This document shows positions 1 through 29,066 of a stretch of DNA of 64,000 nt, piece by piece. The DNA comes from Dermanyssus gallinae (lineage: Eukaryota; Arthropoda; Arachnida; Mesostigmata; Dermanyssidae): positions 125,176-189,175 of the forward strand of contig QVRM01000471.1 in the NCBI GenBank assembly GCA_003439945.1, given 5' to 3'. The notes under the pieces are model-generated. The model was not told where the DNA came from. It saw only the letters and a program-made list of their open reading frames with translations, and made no database searches. Numbering within the stretch: position 1 is the stretch's first letter; every line of letters starts with the position of its first letter. The translations under genes were made by a program, and so were the position numbers.

Positions 1-120
1 GCAACCAACCACACAGTGAGCTATCGTCGTTAGCGGTCTCGTTCTCGAGATCGACGGGCTCGGTGAGTCTCGGCGCTCCGCCGACCTCGACCGGCGAGAG
101 CCAGAACGGAGCGGCGGTGA

Positions 121-17530
<17,410 letters not shown>

Positions 17531-17973
17531 CATATTCTTATATATATATATATATATATTCAAGCGCATGTTCTGATTGTAAAGCCTCGTTAGTATCAGT
17601 TTTTAGTACAAGTGAATGTAATATAAAAACATACATGCATATATATGTATAGCTTTATTATATAATTTCTTTCACAGGAGGCTTATGTGTGATCCCGGAA
17701 TCTATGTTTCCTGTTTTTTTCCATCTCCTTTAGGAGAGCTATGAGAACTTGTTACATATATTATTATACAATTTTTCATATAGGAATATTTTATTCGTTC
17801 TGTTTTGTTGTTTGTTGCACAGTGCATCCCACTGGCATTCCTAATATAAGTAATCTAGAAAAATTACACCAAACGTTGACTGGTTGGTTGCCCATAACAA
17901 CGCACCACTGAGATGTCCTCGTATATTGAGCGGGCTGAAAAAAATACAACTCTTTGCGGTGCTAATGCCTCTG
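17531..17973. other. Intergenic region after the ABCC stop
   Basis: It contains a short (TA)n, AT-rich sequence likely to be the 3' UTR, and no clear gene. A TTCACAGGAGG-like stretch at 17,671 has no visible meaning. The triplicated unit begins near 17,974. Confidence 0.5.
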
Positions 17974-18134
17974 CCAACGAGGACTGCTGTACAACCTGTA
18001 TACATTACTGTTGGAAAAAAATAAACCCTCACATTTAATACAAATACTTACTACAGAAAACTGTCTTGTTGTACAGAATCAAGGTGTTCTTTACTTAATT
18101 GAGGTAATAGGCAAAATGAGATGGGAGTACGTCA

Positions 18135-18440
18135 CATAAAAGCAGACCTCCCGGTGAGTGTACCATTTGTGTTCAGTACTGCCTTTTGCGGCGGTGAATG
18201 TCCCCTACTCTGGAGTGGGCCGAGCCACCATTGGGGGGGCGGGTGGGAATATTCTAGGGTGTAACGCGGAATCGCGAGGTGATCGCGTTCTATCGTCGGG
18301 TAGGAGTAATGTGGTACCCCTCTTCTGAACCTCGATAGGATGGAGGGAGGGGGGACATGCTGGCCTGTCAATTCGGGCCGGCTAGCGCTCCTGCCATATA
18401 CCAACGCGTAACCTCCGTTGGCGGCGGGAGTGTAAGTAGT
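18135..18440. other. GC-rich segment of unknown origin, unit 1 only
   Basis: This segment has G-runs and is much richer in GC than its surroundings. It interrupts P-block sequence that is continuous at 29,200 in unit 2. It has an open frame on the minus strand (18,542-18,132, 136 codons) with no recognisable domain. It is probably an insertion of an unidentified element. Confidence 0.5.
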
Positions 18441-19114
18441 TCTCTCTTTTAGTAGGATCGACAGCAAACTGGCAATCTTCCAGTGTCTAAACGATGACAG
18501 AGTTTGGAAAATTATCCGTTTTTGACACTTGATTACTGACATTGAGACTCATACGACATTTGGCCACGACGAACCACAAGAACTGAACTCTGGAATATAT
18601 AACTAGTATTATATATCAGTTTACACATTTTTTATTATTAAACTGAATTCGACCAACTATGGTGGTAGAAATTCAAGTGTCCTTGAGGGCAAGTGACATA
18701 AAAGTAAAAAATGTAAAATATATATATACCAAGTGTTTTGCTAGGAAATCCGAGCAACTCAGACGTACTTCTAATAACAGTCCACTAAAAGTGTGCAATT
18801 ATCACGAAAAGTGTCTTTCCGAGTTGCACGTTGGTCCATTTATTGATTCTAACATAGATTCACGTTAGTATTATATAAACAGCATCTTCTACCCTACTAA
18901 ATTGTAGCAATGTAGATTTAATAATTTAATAATAACACAAGTGACTGATGGGGCTCGCTCGGAAACGGCGATTCTCTATATGGTTTTGCTGCCAAGAAAT
19001 GGTCGTGCAAACCGAAAAAGTGCCCGAACTGTGACTAACGAGTCGGACGCAGGGACGACATCCTGTCGTATCGCAGGTAGATAGGCACGAAGATCACACA
19101 CTGTGATCTTCGTG

Positions 19115-19317
19115 ACTACCGAGCAAGATGGCTTAGTGGCAAAGCCTTTGCCTTGCATTCGGGAGGTCTGGGTTCGAGACCCAGACCGGCCACTCTTAAA
19201 TTGGTTTGCGTGGTTTCCAATTTAGACAAGGTAAATGCCGGAGTGGAGTAAAACTTAGCCATGACATGAAAAATCCGTACACGGGCAATTGCCTTACGGG
19301 AAATCTAAAAGAAAAAA
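19115..19317 (+). mobile_element. tRNA-derived SINE, family 3
   Basis: It has a tRNA-like head with A box TGGCTTAGTGGC and B box GGTTCGAGACC, an unrelated body and an A-rich tail (AAAAGAAAAAAA). Units 2 and 3 lack it at the matching place (after the CTGTGATCTTCG block near 29,805 and the similar one near 47,480), so it inserted after or independently of those copies. I considered a functional tRNA; the tail and empty sites favour a SINE. Confidence 0.75.
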
Positions 19318-19677
19318 ATGTCCGCTGCGCTCAATGAAGATGATGCGCACGCTTCTCAAGTAAATGCGTTGACTACGCAAGCTCGACGTCAAACTCTATC
19401 GCCAGGTACAAGATATCTTGCTGCCAAAGTTGAGAAACTGTCGGCGTCTCGTAACGAAGCTGCCTGCACACCTAAGCAGCATGAACCAGGTGGGACCATC
19501 GCATCGCACATCGGCGCAATACCACCACGCCACTTCACGTTGTCTAACACGTCTCAGCCTCAGCACTCATCTTCAAGAGCATCATTTACTGGCTCTGGAG
19601 CGAAAATGCAAGACTTTTTTTTCATATGAAGCAGTTTAAACCGCATGCTTAGAACAAGGCTCGGGAGGGGAGCGCGT
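19318..19677 (+). other. Unrecognised segment in the P block of unit 1
   Basis: An open frame of about 100 codons (19,318-19,629) encodes a hydrophilic Ser/Ala/His-rich peptide with no known motif. Most of it is absent from the same place in units 2 and 3. I assign no function. Confidence 0.3.
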
Positions 19678-20384
19678 GACCAGCGACATTTTGCCAACGA
19701 ATTGGCGACGCATCCACGCCAGCAATTACGGATCCAGCAATAAAATTACCCAGCGGCCGTCAACTAGGCGAACAAACACTTGACAGATGAGCATCTGCGT
19801 CTCAGAAGCAGAAACAACAGTTCCAGCAGCTGCCTGGTTTGCGCTCCAACTGTAGAGCCGCCAAAGATTTATCTCGAGTTTGAAGAGAAAACCGTAATGC
19901 GGCACGTGTGCACGCTCACTCGAAGACGAATGACTGTGATGCGTATCAGGTACAAAGGGTATAATCAAATTTTGTCACACATTCCTGCGTTCTTGCTGCG
20001 GCTGTGTCGGTTAGTTATCAACTATACTGGGATGATTAGCAAAAAAAGGGTGGAGAAAAAAATGCAAATATCATAGACGACTTTGAAAGGGTAAGAAACC
20101 ATAGAATTTGTTGAAAAAGTTGCCTCATTTGAAAGTTGCCCGCGTGTGATAATGTAATGACAGGCTCACTTGTGAGAAAGAAGTTTTAGGTGGAACTTGA
20201 AGGTTGACCCTGTGACCAGGGTTGTGCTCTTGAGAGCTTTTAACGTTACTTATAAAATGTGTGCTGATGATCTTAAGGCCTAAACCAATTTACGCAGGAA
20301 CCATAATATAACAGAGCGCCAAAAGGCGCAGTTTTATCCACCAGCTTCAAAGCTCAGCGGATGGAGATGCCCGCTTTGAAATGC

Positions 20385-20580
20385 GCGGCGTGGTCTAGGG
20401 AACTAGTGCGCTAGTCATCTACAGGGGTGTCGCCGGTTCAATCCATGTGGTTGATCGAAGTTTATTTGAGCAATGATCATTGAGAATAGTTGAATTGCGG
20501 CCATGCTGCCACAAGGTCTGTTGAGGAAACCCTAGATATCTCAACATGTCTGGCCCTCAGTGCATTGAAAATATACCTCC
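20385..20580 (+). mobile_element. tRNA-derived SINE, family 2 (second copy)
   Basis: It has an A-box-like TGGTCTAGGG and a B box GGTTCAATCC, then a body shared with 6740-6925 (CATGCTGCCACAAGG, CCCTAGATATCTCAAC). It interrupts LINE-relic sequence that is continuous in units 2 and 3 (GCGGATG...AAAATGCGC). Confidence 0.7.
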
Positions 20581-20702
20581 ATGCATTCGAAGTCGCCAAT
20601 ACTAAGATTATTAATAATGCCGCCTATTTGTAGTTTGTGCGACACCTTAAAACGTTTTTTTAATAAGTGATTTTGGATTATATATATATATATATATATA
20701 TC

Positions 20703-21420
20703 GTTTATTAATAATTTACAATACGTTTGCACACTCGGCAGTGCTCGCTTTAATAAAAATGATGGTAAAAAGGTTTCACGTGAGCTTAAGAATCAGCTGT
20801 CCGTGTCCTTGCTTGATGGTAGCCCCCGCTCCTATGGACCCGGTGCGAGCGGTATATCCTCAAGGTTCTTGCAACGCTAAGACGGTAAGATCCTTACGAT
20901 TCCTCCTCGTGACGCCGAGCCCCAAGAGCGTACTCGCAGATTCGGAGTTCCATACACCACTCATAGAGATAGTGATGGATCCGAATCTGCGAGGTTTTTC
21001 GGGTCAGGGACAGCCGCTCTTAGGAACTCGACGTCATATTTGGCGAACTTGTCCTGCCGCACTTTTGCGAGGTCCCTGTTCGGGCCGCAAACCTCGGCAT
21101 CTAAAACCCAGACCTCGGTAGGTGTTGTTATTACGAGGTCGGGCTTTAGACCCGGTGCGCCCGGTCGACGGAACACTCGCTCACGAACCACCTCATGGCC
21201 CCTCTCGCGGAGAAGACGCGTCACGCGATCACAGAGGTCGTCATGTCTCTTCATAATTTGTTTGTGTGTTGTATCGCACATCTGAGCGACACGAGTCAAC
21301 GTCTCAGACGCATGACACCTGTGCCTACAAGGTTTGTTGTAGCCAGGGCGTCTCCTGGCCAATCTGACACGCGTTGGTAGTGCGTTGGGGATTACGGGAA
21401 TCGTGATGTACATACGTCAC
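20703..21420 (-). mobile_element. R2-like LINE 3' fragment with CCHC and RLE domains
   Basis: The open frame 21,413-20,961 encodes NALPTRVRLARRRPG, a Cys/His cluster CRHRCHASETLTRVAQMC, THKQIMKRHDDLCDRV and KPDLVITTPTEVWVLDAEV. The KPD-x12-D pattern is the restriction-like endonuclease of R2-clade LINEs. After the stop, a frame with SASTLLGLGVTRRNRKDLT continues the R2 C-terminus. The RT is missing (5' truncation). The 3' end (TTATTAATAAACGA) runs straight into (TA)n at 20,681-20,702. Confidence 0.85.
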
Positions 21421-22455
21421 CATAGCCAGTGACTAGTGTGGGACTAACAAACCCACTAACACCCGCCTTCCCCCCACCCCCAGGGAACGGTAACTGCTAT
21501 GCATCGCTTCGTACCATATATATCTTTTTACATATGTTTTTTACCTTTTATAACTTGAAAGCAGGAAAGTGTCTAGATCAGTCATTTTGAAAACAGGAAA
21601 GTGAAGAATGAAAATAGGGGCCTAGATAAGATTGATTGAAGGTGTTACGGCTGCAGAGAAATCGAGTTTCTCTGTAAAATCTTACGCAATGCTTATTGAT
21701 CGCCTATCGAAGGTGTTCAAATTTGCCAAACGTCAATTCACTTTCTCTCGTTGAAACCACCAAAACTAGATACTTTGGCGTCACTTAAGTTGGAACGTCT
21801 GCTACAGATCGGTGTTGTACTCAACAAAATAGGTAAGAAGGTCCTCCCTTTTCGACCCTACCATTTGTCGCTGAAACTTTTTTATCTAAAGAACACACAG
21901 TGATGATTACAGTTGTAAGTTTATTCTGAACCTTATGCAGACACAATGTTATAAACACCATATAATTTACGGCGCCGTGTCCAGTTATGTGTGTCTTCGT
22001 CAACCGGATATTTTGTATACATGTATGTGTCTGCCCGCTCAAATATATATATATATATATATATATGGGGGATGTGTCTACGCCGGGACTATTATACAGC
22101 TCTTTATCCTTGTCATTCACTTGAGCGCAAACTAAAAAAACAATATAGTAGTAATTTGTGAAGATTTTGCATTACAGTGTTTAGACTAATTATTACTTAG
22201 AACCCTAACCGGAAATTATCACAGGCAAGCACAAACTGCTGTAGCATTTTTGTACAGTGGACAAAAGACTAAATACACCGTTGGTCATTCCTCAACAGAT
22301 AAATGTTGTGCGTGAATATAGGCATATAATAAAGGGAATAGAAGGCCTTGTTACAATAAGGGAGGCTGATTTTATAGCTGAAGTAACAACACTCAGTTAC
22401 CATGTTGAAACATTGAAACATTAAGAATACATTTTTAAGGTATCAAAAACACACA

Positions 22456-22498
<43 letters not shown>

Positions 22499-22501
<3 letters not shown>

Positions 22502-23756
22502 GTAGTTCTACAAGTTCTTAAAATGAGCTTTTCAGAATTCGAATTTTTTTGCGCTTTCACCGCTATTGGAAACGGCAACTTTTCGAATGCTAGCAGTCAA
22601 AATATTATGGTGATTGGCCGTTGCGATTTCGTTTGATCGCTTTTCCCGTGCAACGTATCGGCGTGATTTTGAAAAATTGAGAAAAAAGAGTTTCGAGTGG
22701 TTATCAAGCGTTTTTATTTCAAAAGTTGGAATGCGACCCAAGTGAAAACTGAGTTAGACGAGGTGTACGGTGACTCTGCGCCATATTTTGCCACTGTTTC
22801 CAACTGGATTAATGAGTTAAAAAGAGGTCGCAGGAGCACCGAGGGTGAACTACGTTCAGGACGCCCAAAAACGGCAACTGATGAGGAAAACGTGGAAAAA
22901 GTGCGGAAAATCGTTGCCGCAGATAAGCGAGTGAACATTAAGGAGATATCGGAGGCCTTGGGGATCAGTTTGGGTAGTGTGCATTTCATCCTGCACGAGA
23001 ACTTGAAGATGAAAAAACTCAGAGCCAAAATGAGTGCCGCATTTGCTCAACCAAGGCCAAACAGACGCGCGTGTTTCCGCTTCACAGCGAAATTTGGCCA
23101 AGATGTCAAAAATCCGTCGGATTTTTGGCGCAGATTCGTGACCGTCGATGAAAGCTGGGTCCATCACTACACTTCCGAGACCCAAGAAGCATCTCGACTC
23201 GGTGCGGACAACGGCATCGGCCGGAAAGATGATGGCTACGGTTTTTTGGGACCAACGTGGAATAATTCTGGTCGACTACCTTGAGAGCGGTAAAACGATT
23301 ACGGGAGAATACTATGCAAGACTGTTGGACTGCCTGAAGCAAGAACTCATCGTGAAACGACCCGCTTTGCAGAAGAAGGTTGTCCTGTTTCACCAGGACA
23401 TTGCTCCCGCACACAAGTCGCGGCAAGCAACGGCAAAACTGGCCCAACTGAGGTTCGAACTTATTGAACAACCTTCCTATCCTCCAGAACTGGCCCCCTC
23501 TGATTATTTCCTCTTCAGACATTTGAAGAATCGTCTCGGTGGAAAGCGTTTTTCCAGCAATGAAGAGGTTACAACTGCTTTCAATGCCTATTTTCAGTCT
23601 AAAGACGCATAATTTTACTCAAGAGGTATAAATGCTCTGAAATCTCGGTGGGAAAAGTGTATTAAGCTTCTCGAGGAGTATATCAAATAAGAAAAAATTA
23701 AAAACAAGATTTGGAAAATTCTTGGTTTTCATTTTAAAAACTTGTGGAACTACCTG
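22499..23756 (+). mobile_element. Full-length mariner element (1,258 bp)
   Basis: The ends are inverted repeats of about 28 bp with two mismatches (5' CAGGTAGTTCTACAAGTT; 3' reads CAGGTAGTTCCACAAGTT in reverse). Each end is flanked by TA inside a (TA)n tract, the mariner target. It is present only in unit 1. Confidence 0.93.
22676..23688 (+). pseudogene. mariner transposase with D34D triad, broken
   Basis: It encodes the DNA-cleaving transposase. The helix-turn-helix part reads KRFYFKSWNATQVKTELDEV. The catalytic residues are VDESW, HQDIAPAH and APSDY, with exactly 34 residues between the last two, so the triad is intact. Breaks: the usual start position at 22,676 is ATT; a +1 frameshift near 23,190; and a stop (TAA, 23,610) in mid-C-terminus, after which the frame continues with YSRGINALKSRWEKCIKLL to TAA at 23,688. 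It cannot make active enzyme as read. Confidence 0.9.
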
Positions 23757-24107
23757 TATATATATAAATGTTTTTTTTTTGCACGATTTCAAGGAAACTG
23801 AGGTGATTTTCAGTAGATTTAGCGTATGTGAAGCAGTAAAACAGCTTGCTGACTTGTGCAAGTGCATTACGTAGTCTAGTTTTTAATAAGGCATTTTAAA
23901 GTACCGTCAAGTAAAGCCAAGCAGGTTTTATCAACGTGCACAGTATAACAGTAAACGTTAAGCTTGGGTGTGTCGTGTGTCGACGCCCCAATCGCGTACA
24001 GTAGGAACAAAGTGCACCAGAGATGGCTGTGTAAACGAAGTCTCGATTTTCATGCTTTACCTTAATAGATATATTGGAGAAGAGTTGCATACCGTTTATC
24101 TCGTGGC

Positions 24108-24111
<4 letters not shown>

Positions 24112-24178
<67 letters not shown>

Positions 24179-24182
24179 TATA
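24112..24182. repeat. (TA)n microsatellite
   Basis: About 70 bp, nearly pure, in the 3' flank of transporter copy A. The matching sites of units 2 and 3 (near 36,820 and 59,320) lack it. Confidence 0.95.
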
Positions 24183-24317
24183 ATTAAGGCCAGTGTTTCC
24201 CGGAGCCGCTATTTTTTGGCGTCCAACAAAGGAACGCCATAGCGATTTTGGGCTCAATAGGAGAAGAAAAAACAGATGAGCTATTGGAGCAGGTTCTAAG
24301 GATACAAGAAATCATTC

Positions 24318-25914
24318 CTACTTCTGAACTACCTGCGTATCAGAAAAATATTTAAAATATGTATATAGATTGTCGGTGTTATTAGTGTTTGACGTTACTC
24401 GCTCTAGTGCGGCAAGCGAGTGTCGTTTTTCGTTACCACGTTTTCTTACAATGACAACGATGAACCATAGAATTGCCGAGCTGAGAAGAAGAAAGCCATT
24501 TGTGATGTACAAATACCGGTAGTCATTCAGCGTATCTCGGACCCAACCTGGAAATCAGTCAGACATGCGCAGAGAGACCGGAAAGAGATACAACGCATAC
24601 AACCCTAAATCTTAGAAAAGGGTGATCAATTCATTTCTGCGTGGCAACCGTTTACTGAATTATTTTTATCATATAGATTCGTTCAAATCGTTGTATTTCA
24701 GTAAAACTGCTGCACTTAAATACGCGTTATTATGTTTAGACAGGGTCGAATATTTCACTTTTCTAAATTAAAGATGAGAATCTGTTGAGTGAAAGTTTTT
24801 GCCTTCAGAACGACAGTGATCGCTCATAATTGGCATTATGACATTGGCATTTATAATAATAATAATTATTATTATTATTATTATTCTCATCATGAACCCT
24901 AACCACTACTGCCAAGCTCTAGCGATCGGTGGTTTTACTACTGGTTCGGCTTTCCGGTGCCACCAGGCGTACGTACCGATGCTGACGGGCATTCCGAGAG
25001 AGGAAAATCCGCTGAACATGCCAATTATGCCCAGGGCAAATGACAGTCGGCCAGTGCTAAGGTAGAAGGGGACAAGGCTATAAAAGTAGGTGTCCGCCAG
25101 GCCCATGAAGGGACCGAACAAAAAGACGAAGACGAAAAAGAGCATTTCCGAACGACAGACGCAGAGCAGAAGCGCAAGAAGCGCTGACATCATGTAGGCG
25201 ATGGCCAACAGAGTGTCGCATCCGAGCAGGCCGTAGTCGGCCAACGGAGGAAGACACGTCCGTCCTGAAATACGCTCGAAAAACGCTTGCGGCGTTAGAT
25301 TCTGAATTACAACTGAAGTATTGGTTTTCGGCTAACCCTCAGTAAAGATTTAACGTCAACGGGACTGCGTTTCGCATTGCTTCATAGACGGGCCCCCATA
25401 AATACAAATGTGCAACGGTAGGGCTTGGACCCGCGCTCCTATGTGTCTCCTCCGGTCGCGAGGCGCAGACGAACGCACTATGCCACCGGGCTTGACTCAG
25501 AATTACACCTGCGCGAGCCAAAATAATTCAGAATCCAGTTTTGTATTTTATACGATGTGAAAGAAACACCGAAATAAAAAAACAAAAGTAAAAACAACAG
25601 TATTATATTTAATCCTACTCGACTAGGCAGATAGATCATTCTCGATAGCTTACCGATCGAGATCCGAAACCGAGTAGCAGGTCAAGAGCAGGACGCCTCT
25701 CTCAACGGATATATTTTGCTGTGTCATGTAGTCGACGATTGTTAAGATGAATGAATCGATTGACCAGAACAGCGTTATGCTGGGCACAAGGATCACGTAG
25801 AACATGACCTCCTTGAAAATACTCCATGCAAACGCGCCATTAGGCTTAGCTTGGCTTAGCTTGCCTTGAGCAGCCTCCGTTTTTTCTTGTACACCTTTGT
25901 TGATAAAAAAACAC

Positions 25915-25950
<36 letters not shown>

Positions 25951-27823
25951 TTCGTTGAGTTAAATAAAGAAAATGTTAAGTATGATTTAGTAGTATATAA
26001 ATGCATAATTTAGGTGAAGTCTTTAGCCGAGTATTCGAAATTCGCTTTTTCTGTTAGTATGATCAGAGAATACTTCAAGCTGAATGATACTGTTTTCCAC
26101 TTACTCAGCTGTGTTTTAATGTAAAACCTACTCAAAACCGTCTGTACTATTACTACTACTTGCGATCGATCAGAGTCTGATGGTTCCTAGAGGAATTGGC
26201 TTAACGTTAATACAGATATTACGTTCGTAACGAATACTGCCGGCTGAGATACAGATTGAGAACCACCGGATTACGACTTTGAACGCAACTGGGCGATCGC
26301 AGCAGATCGGAATCAACAGACAGAAGGGAAATAGAGAGAGGGCGAGCGAGGGAAGCAAGATGAGGAGAGAGGAGGGAGCGAGAGGAGGGGAGAGGGGAAA
26401 AAAAGGGACAGAGAGAGAGCATTAGGCATTGCGACTTCTTGCTGGCCATGGAGGCCGCACACGGAGATCACCAGTGGTGGGGACTACGTACACGCGTCGT
26501 GGCTATGCGCCGGTGTCTTGGCAGGAGGGGGCGGCACCTCATGGAGGAAGAACGCGACTGGCACGAGCGCTATGAGGATAAGGCCCACGGCGAGCAGTGC
26601 CGTTCGAAAGCCGGCCCGAATCAAAACGACGTTCATGATTGTTGGAAAGATGAAGCCCGCCATTGGCGAGGCGGCGTGTGCGATGCCAAACGCCATTCCC
26701 CGGTAACGGTCGAAGTGTTGGGCGAGCAGCACGCTCGTCAGATTGAACAAGGCGCCGCTACCGAGCCCGTGCACAACTCCGAGGCCGACCGACAAAATGG
26801 TGACGTTAGGCGCGAACGAGCCCAACACAAAGCCCAGACCAGAAAGTACCGTAGAGCCGATGAGAAGTGGTCGTATAGGGAACTTCTGTGTGAGCGGAGC
26901 GACGAAAACACCTGGTATATATATATATATCGTTGCAGCACAGATGCATAACACAAAGAGCGCAACAGACACAAAAAATGAACACAGTAAGGTCGCATAT
27001 TCTTTTTGTTGGGTTGCTACTGCTGGCCAAAATGTTCTTCCCTTATCTGATTTATTTTACGGTCATTTAGATACGAAGCGTGAGACTGTACTCAAGTGTA
27101 CTTTAAGATAGGTCGCAATTACGAACGTGTGTATGACTAATAAGCGCATTCTGGTCTACTTTTTGTTTATGTTGCAATTCGTTCTCTGTGCCTATTTTAT
27201 GCGAAATATGGCCGTGGTTCATATGAAATATGATATATAAATAGAGTGTATATGAACACAAAGTAATTCATGCAAGAACAAGAGAATATCGATCTCGATT
27301 GAAGTTACGCTGTGTGCGCTGTGCATAAATCTTTGCCGAAGAAATTGAGTTCAGAGGAAACCGGTGACTCCAACCCGTTTTGAAGGGCCACGCTCATAGC
27401 CTGTCGGCGGGAGAAACAGCAACCTCCTTTTCGCTCCCGCCGAAAGGTTATGGGCGTAGGTGGATGGCCCTGCTTACCGCCCGTGAATAAGACGAAGTTA
27501 GCAATGCTGGTCGGCCATGAAGCTGTCTGAGTCGATACGTTGAACTCCTTCTCGATCGACACAAGCAGCAGACCCGACAAACGGAACGCGGTCGAAGCCG
27601 AGCAAATGAGAAGAGAGCACCCGGCACAAACAAGCCATGAACGCGTGCTGTCCACTGGCGAGGAACACTGTGATGACGGAACTGCTGCCGATCCAGTTGT
27701 GCCCGACTTTGGTGGTAGCCAGTTGAGGGCCAGATCCTTTTCTGTTAGTGGCGGTAGGGTCACTGAAACGGCGACTCCATCTGTACCCGCTTGGGAACGC
27801 ATGGCAATCTTGTTCCGACACAT
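24318..27823 (-). CDS. SLC16/monocarboxylate-transporter-like gene, copy A
   Basis: This is a predicted major-facilitator membrane transporter of the MCT type. Minus-strand exons: 27823-27478 (ATG; Ser/Pro-rich N-terminus, then TM1), 26911-26492 (TM2-6), 25894-25654 (TM7 region), 25264-24977 (TM8-11 region), 24547-24318 (TM12, basic cytoplasmic tail, TAG). All introns are phase 1 and the exons sum to 508 codons with stop once one base is discounted. Family-like stretches are TASWPTSIANFVLFTGG, VLSGLGFVLGSFAPN, VLLAQHFDRYRGMAFG and VLLLTCYSVSDL. The vertebrate DGGWGW motif is replaced by DSTRSW, as in diverged arthropod MCTs. Copies B and C give CTTGTCG before the exon 3 donor, while A has one extra base (CTCGATCG) that shifts the frame. 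The exon 2 donor (GTACGT) is the least certain boundary. The substrate is unknown. Confidence 0.82.
24838..24892. repeat. (AAT)n/(ATT)n in intron 4 of copy A: empty insertion site
   Basis: A short uninterrupted trinucleotide tract lies between exons 5 and 4. The same place in units 2 and 3 is occupied by several R2-like LINE fragments, each bordered by (ATT)n. Confidence 0.85.
25325..25500 (-). mobile_element. SINE family 1 in intron 3 of copy A
   Basis: This minus-strand copy has the family head and body. Flanks show an imperfect repeat around GAATTACA(A/C)CTG. The matching positions in copies B (39,490) and C (62,708) also hold it, so it predates the triplication. Confidence 0.85.
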
Positions 27824-28222
27824 TGCGTTCCAGTCCCGACAGGACCCACGCTACGCCACCGACTCCACCACGAATGCAGCAACTACGACGCAAGAGCGTT
27901 GAGCTGGTGGATTTGCCGGGCGGCGCGCCGATCTTAGTGGTGCAGCCTGTGGCCTGCGGACGTACAACAATTCACATATCATAATACATTCACTATTAGG
28001 TTAGCGCTACGGAGCGGGAAATACAGCGTACTATGTTGACATGTTAAACAAGAAAACCAAAACGTAGTCATATGCCACGGCAGGCCAAAACACACCAACA
28101 AGTCTCGACACGACCGAATACCACTGCCGCTTCGTTAAGCGTCTTAGCGTCGCCAAAGCATCTTTGTTCCACGGAACAGCTCACAGTTACGTACGCACTT
28201 AATCCGTTGCAGCTGTATGTAC
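27824..28222. other. 5' flank of copy A
   Basis: This sequence is shared with 46,219-46,600 in unit 2. It probably holds the promoter of the transporter gene, but I see no clear TATA or initiator that I can defend. Confidence 0.4.
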
Positions 28223-28410
28223 TTAAAAAAATACGTTTGGGGCTGACTCTCAGACAAAATTTAACGCGTACATGGGACTGCTTTGCGCATTGCTTCACAA
28301 ACGGACCCCCAGAAATACAAATGTGCAACGGTGGGGCTCGAACCCGCGCAATGATGTGTCTCCTTCGCTCGCGAGGCGCAGGCGATTGCACCACGCCACC
28401 GGGCTCGGCT
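28223..28410 (-). mobile_element. SINE family 1, unit 1-specific insertion
   Basis: It is bounded by a 14-bp target duplication, GC(A/G)GCTGTATGTAC, at 28,209-28,222 and 28,411-28,424. Unit 2 has the unfilled site once (TTGCAGCTGTATGTGCCC near 46,600). The 3' tail is A-rich on the minus strand. It inserted after units 1 and 2 separated. Confidence 0.92.
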
Positions 28411-28424
28411 GCGGCTGTATGTAC

Positions 28425-29066
28425 CCATGTTTGACTAGTGGCGACTGTCACTCACAATTGCTCATTGTAGGTTGCTCTGCGCGTGGTGCGTTGGCTGCGT
28501 CTTATCCTGTCCGGTCCGGCGGTATATATAAGAAAAAGGCTAGCCTTATCAAATCACGATCTACTGTAAAACAGGTAGTTAGGTGACCGTATGGTATTCA
28601 CATCCTTAGCAAATTTATTGGTTGCCAGTAGCGTGGCGTTTAAGGGTTCGGAAATCACCCAATCTGTCTTGAGTCCTTCCTCTCGCCATCACCATTCAAG
28701 ATAACCAGTTAGTTTAACTGCCGCTGCTGCTGTAACCGCGTCCTCAGTTTAAATACAATTATATGACCGTGTCGACGGTGTTCATTGCTGGAAGCAAACG
28801 TTTGCCCTAAATCTGCGGAGAGAAACATAAATTCACAGCACAGATAACGGGACTGCTCGGATAACTGCCACAATAAATATATACTTTTCTAGTTGAAAGG
28901 TTCTATGTGTTGTGGAAGCAGGTCAGCACTGCGAGAAACAGAGGGGAATGACATATACATACGCTAGACTTAACTATTATATCTCAAAGTACGAATCATT
29001 AAATCAATAAATAATTCTGTCGAGTTTCCATCCGAGTTTACCTAGATTGCAACTGCAGGGCAGCGC
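28425..29066. other. Non-coding flank shared by units 1 and 2
   Basis: Closely matches 46,620-47,280. It contains no open frame of interest and no recognised element. Confidence 0.5.

Larger units (their letters stand above)
17974..29066. repeat. Tandem unit 1 of the transporter triplication
   Basis: The left edge is where CCAACGAGGACTGCTG begins to match 29,067 and 47,283. The unit contains a P block (17,974-20,740), an R2-like LINE fragment, a 3' flank (about 21,540-24,310), gene copy A (24,318-27,823, minus) and its 5' flank. Unit-specific insertions are an unknown 0.3-kb segment (about 18,135-18,440), a SINE at 19,115, a SINE at 20,385, a mariner at 22,499 and a SINE at 28,223. Confidence 0.85.

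Noticed and set aside
19121..19194. Functional tRNA gene
   Set aside because: The A and B boxes are good, but an A-rich tail about 120 bp downstream and empty sites in two sister units point to a SINE. The anticodon stem does not pair well.
20741..21121. 126-codon plus-strand frame
   Set aside because: Antisense to the R2-like LINE C-terminal coding region, which has clear CCHC and KPD-x12-D motifs.
26439..26951. 170-codon plus-strand frame over transporter exon 2 (and the 225-codon one at 44,766)
   Set aside because: Both are antisense shadows of the GC-rich exon 2 of copies A and B.
27498..27893. 131-codon minus frame overlapping transporter exon 1
   Set aside because: Another frame gives the TM1 sequence with an ATG, correct phase and conservation with copy B.
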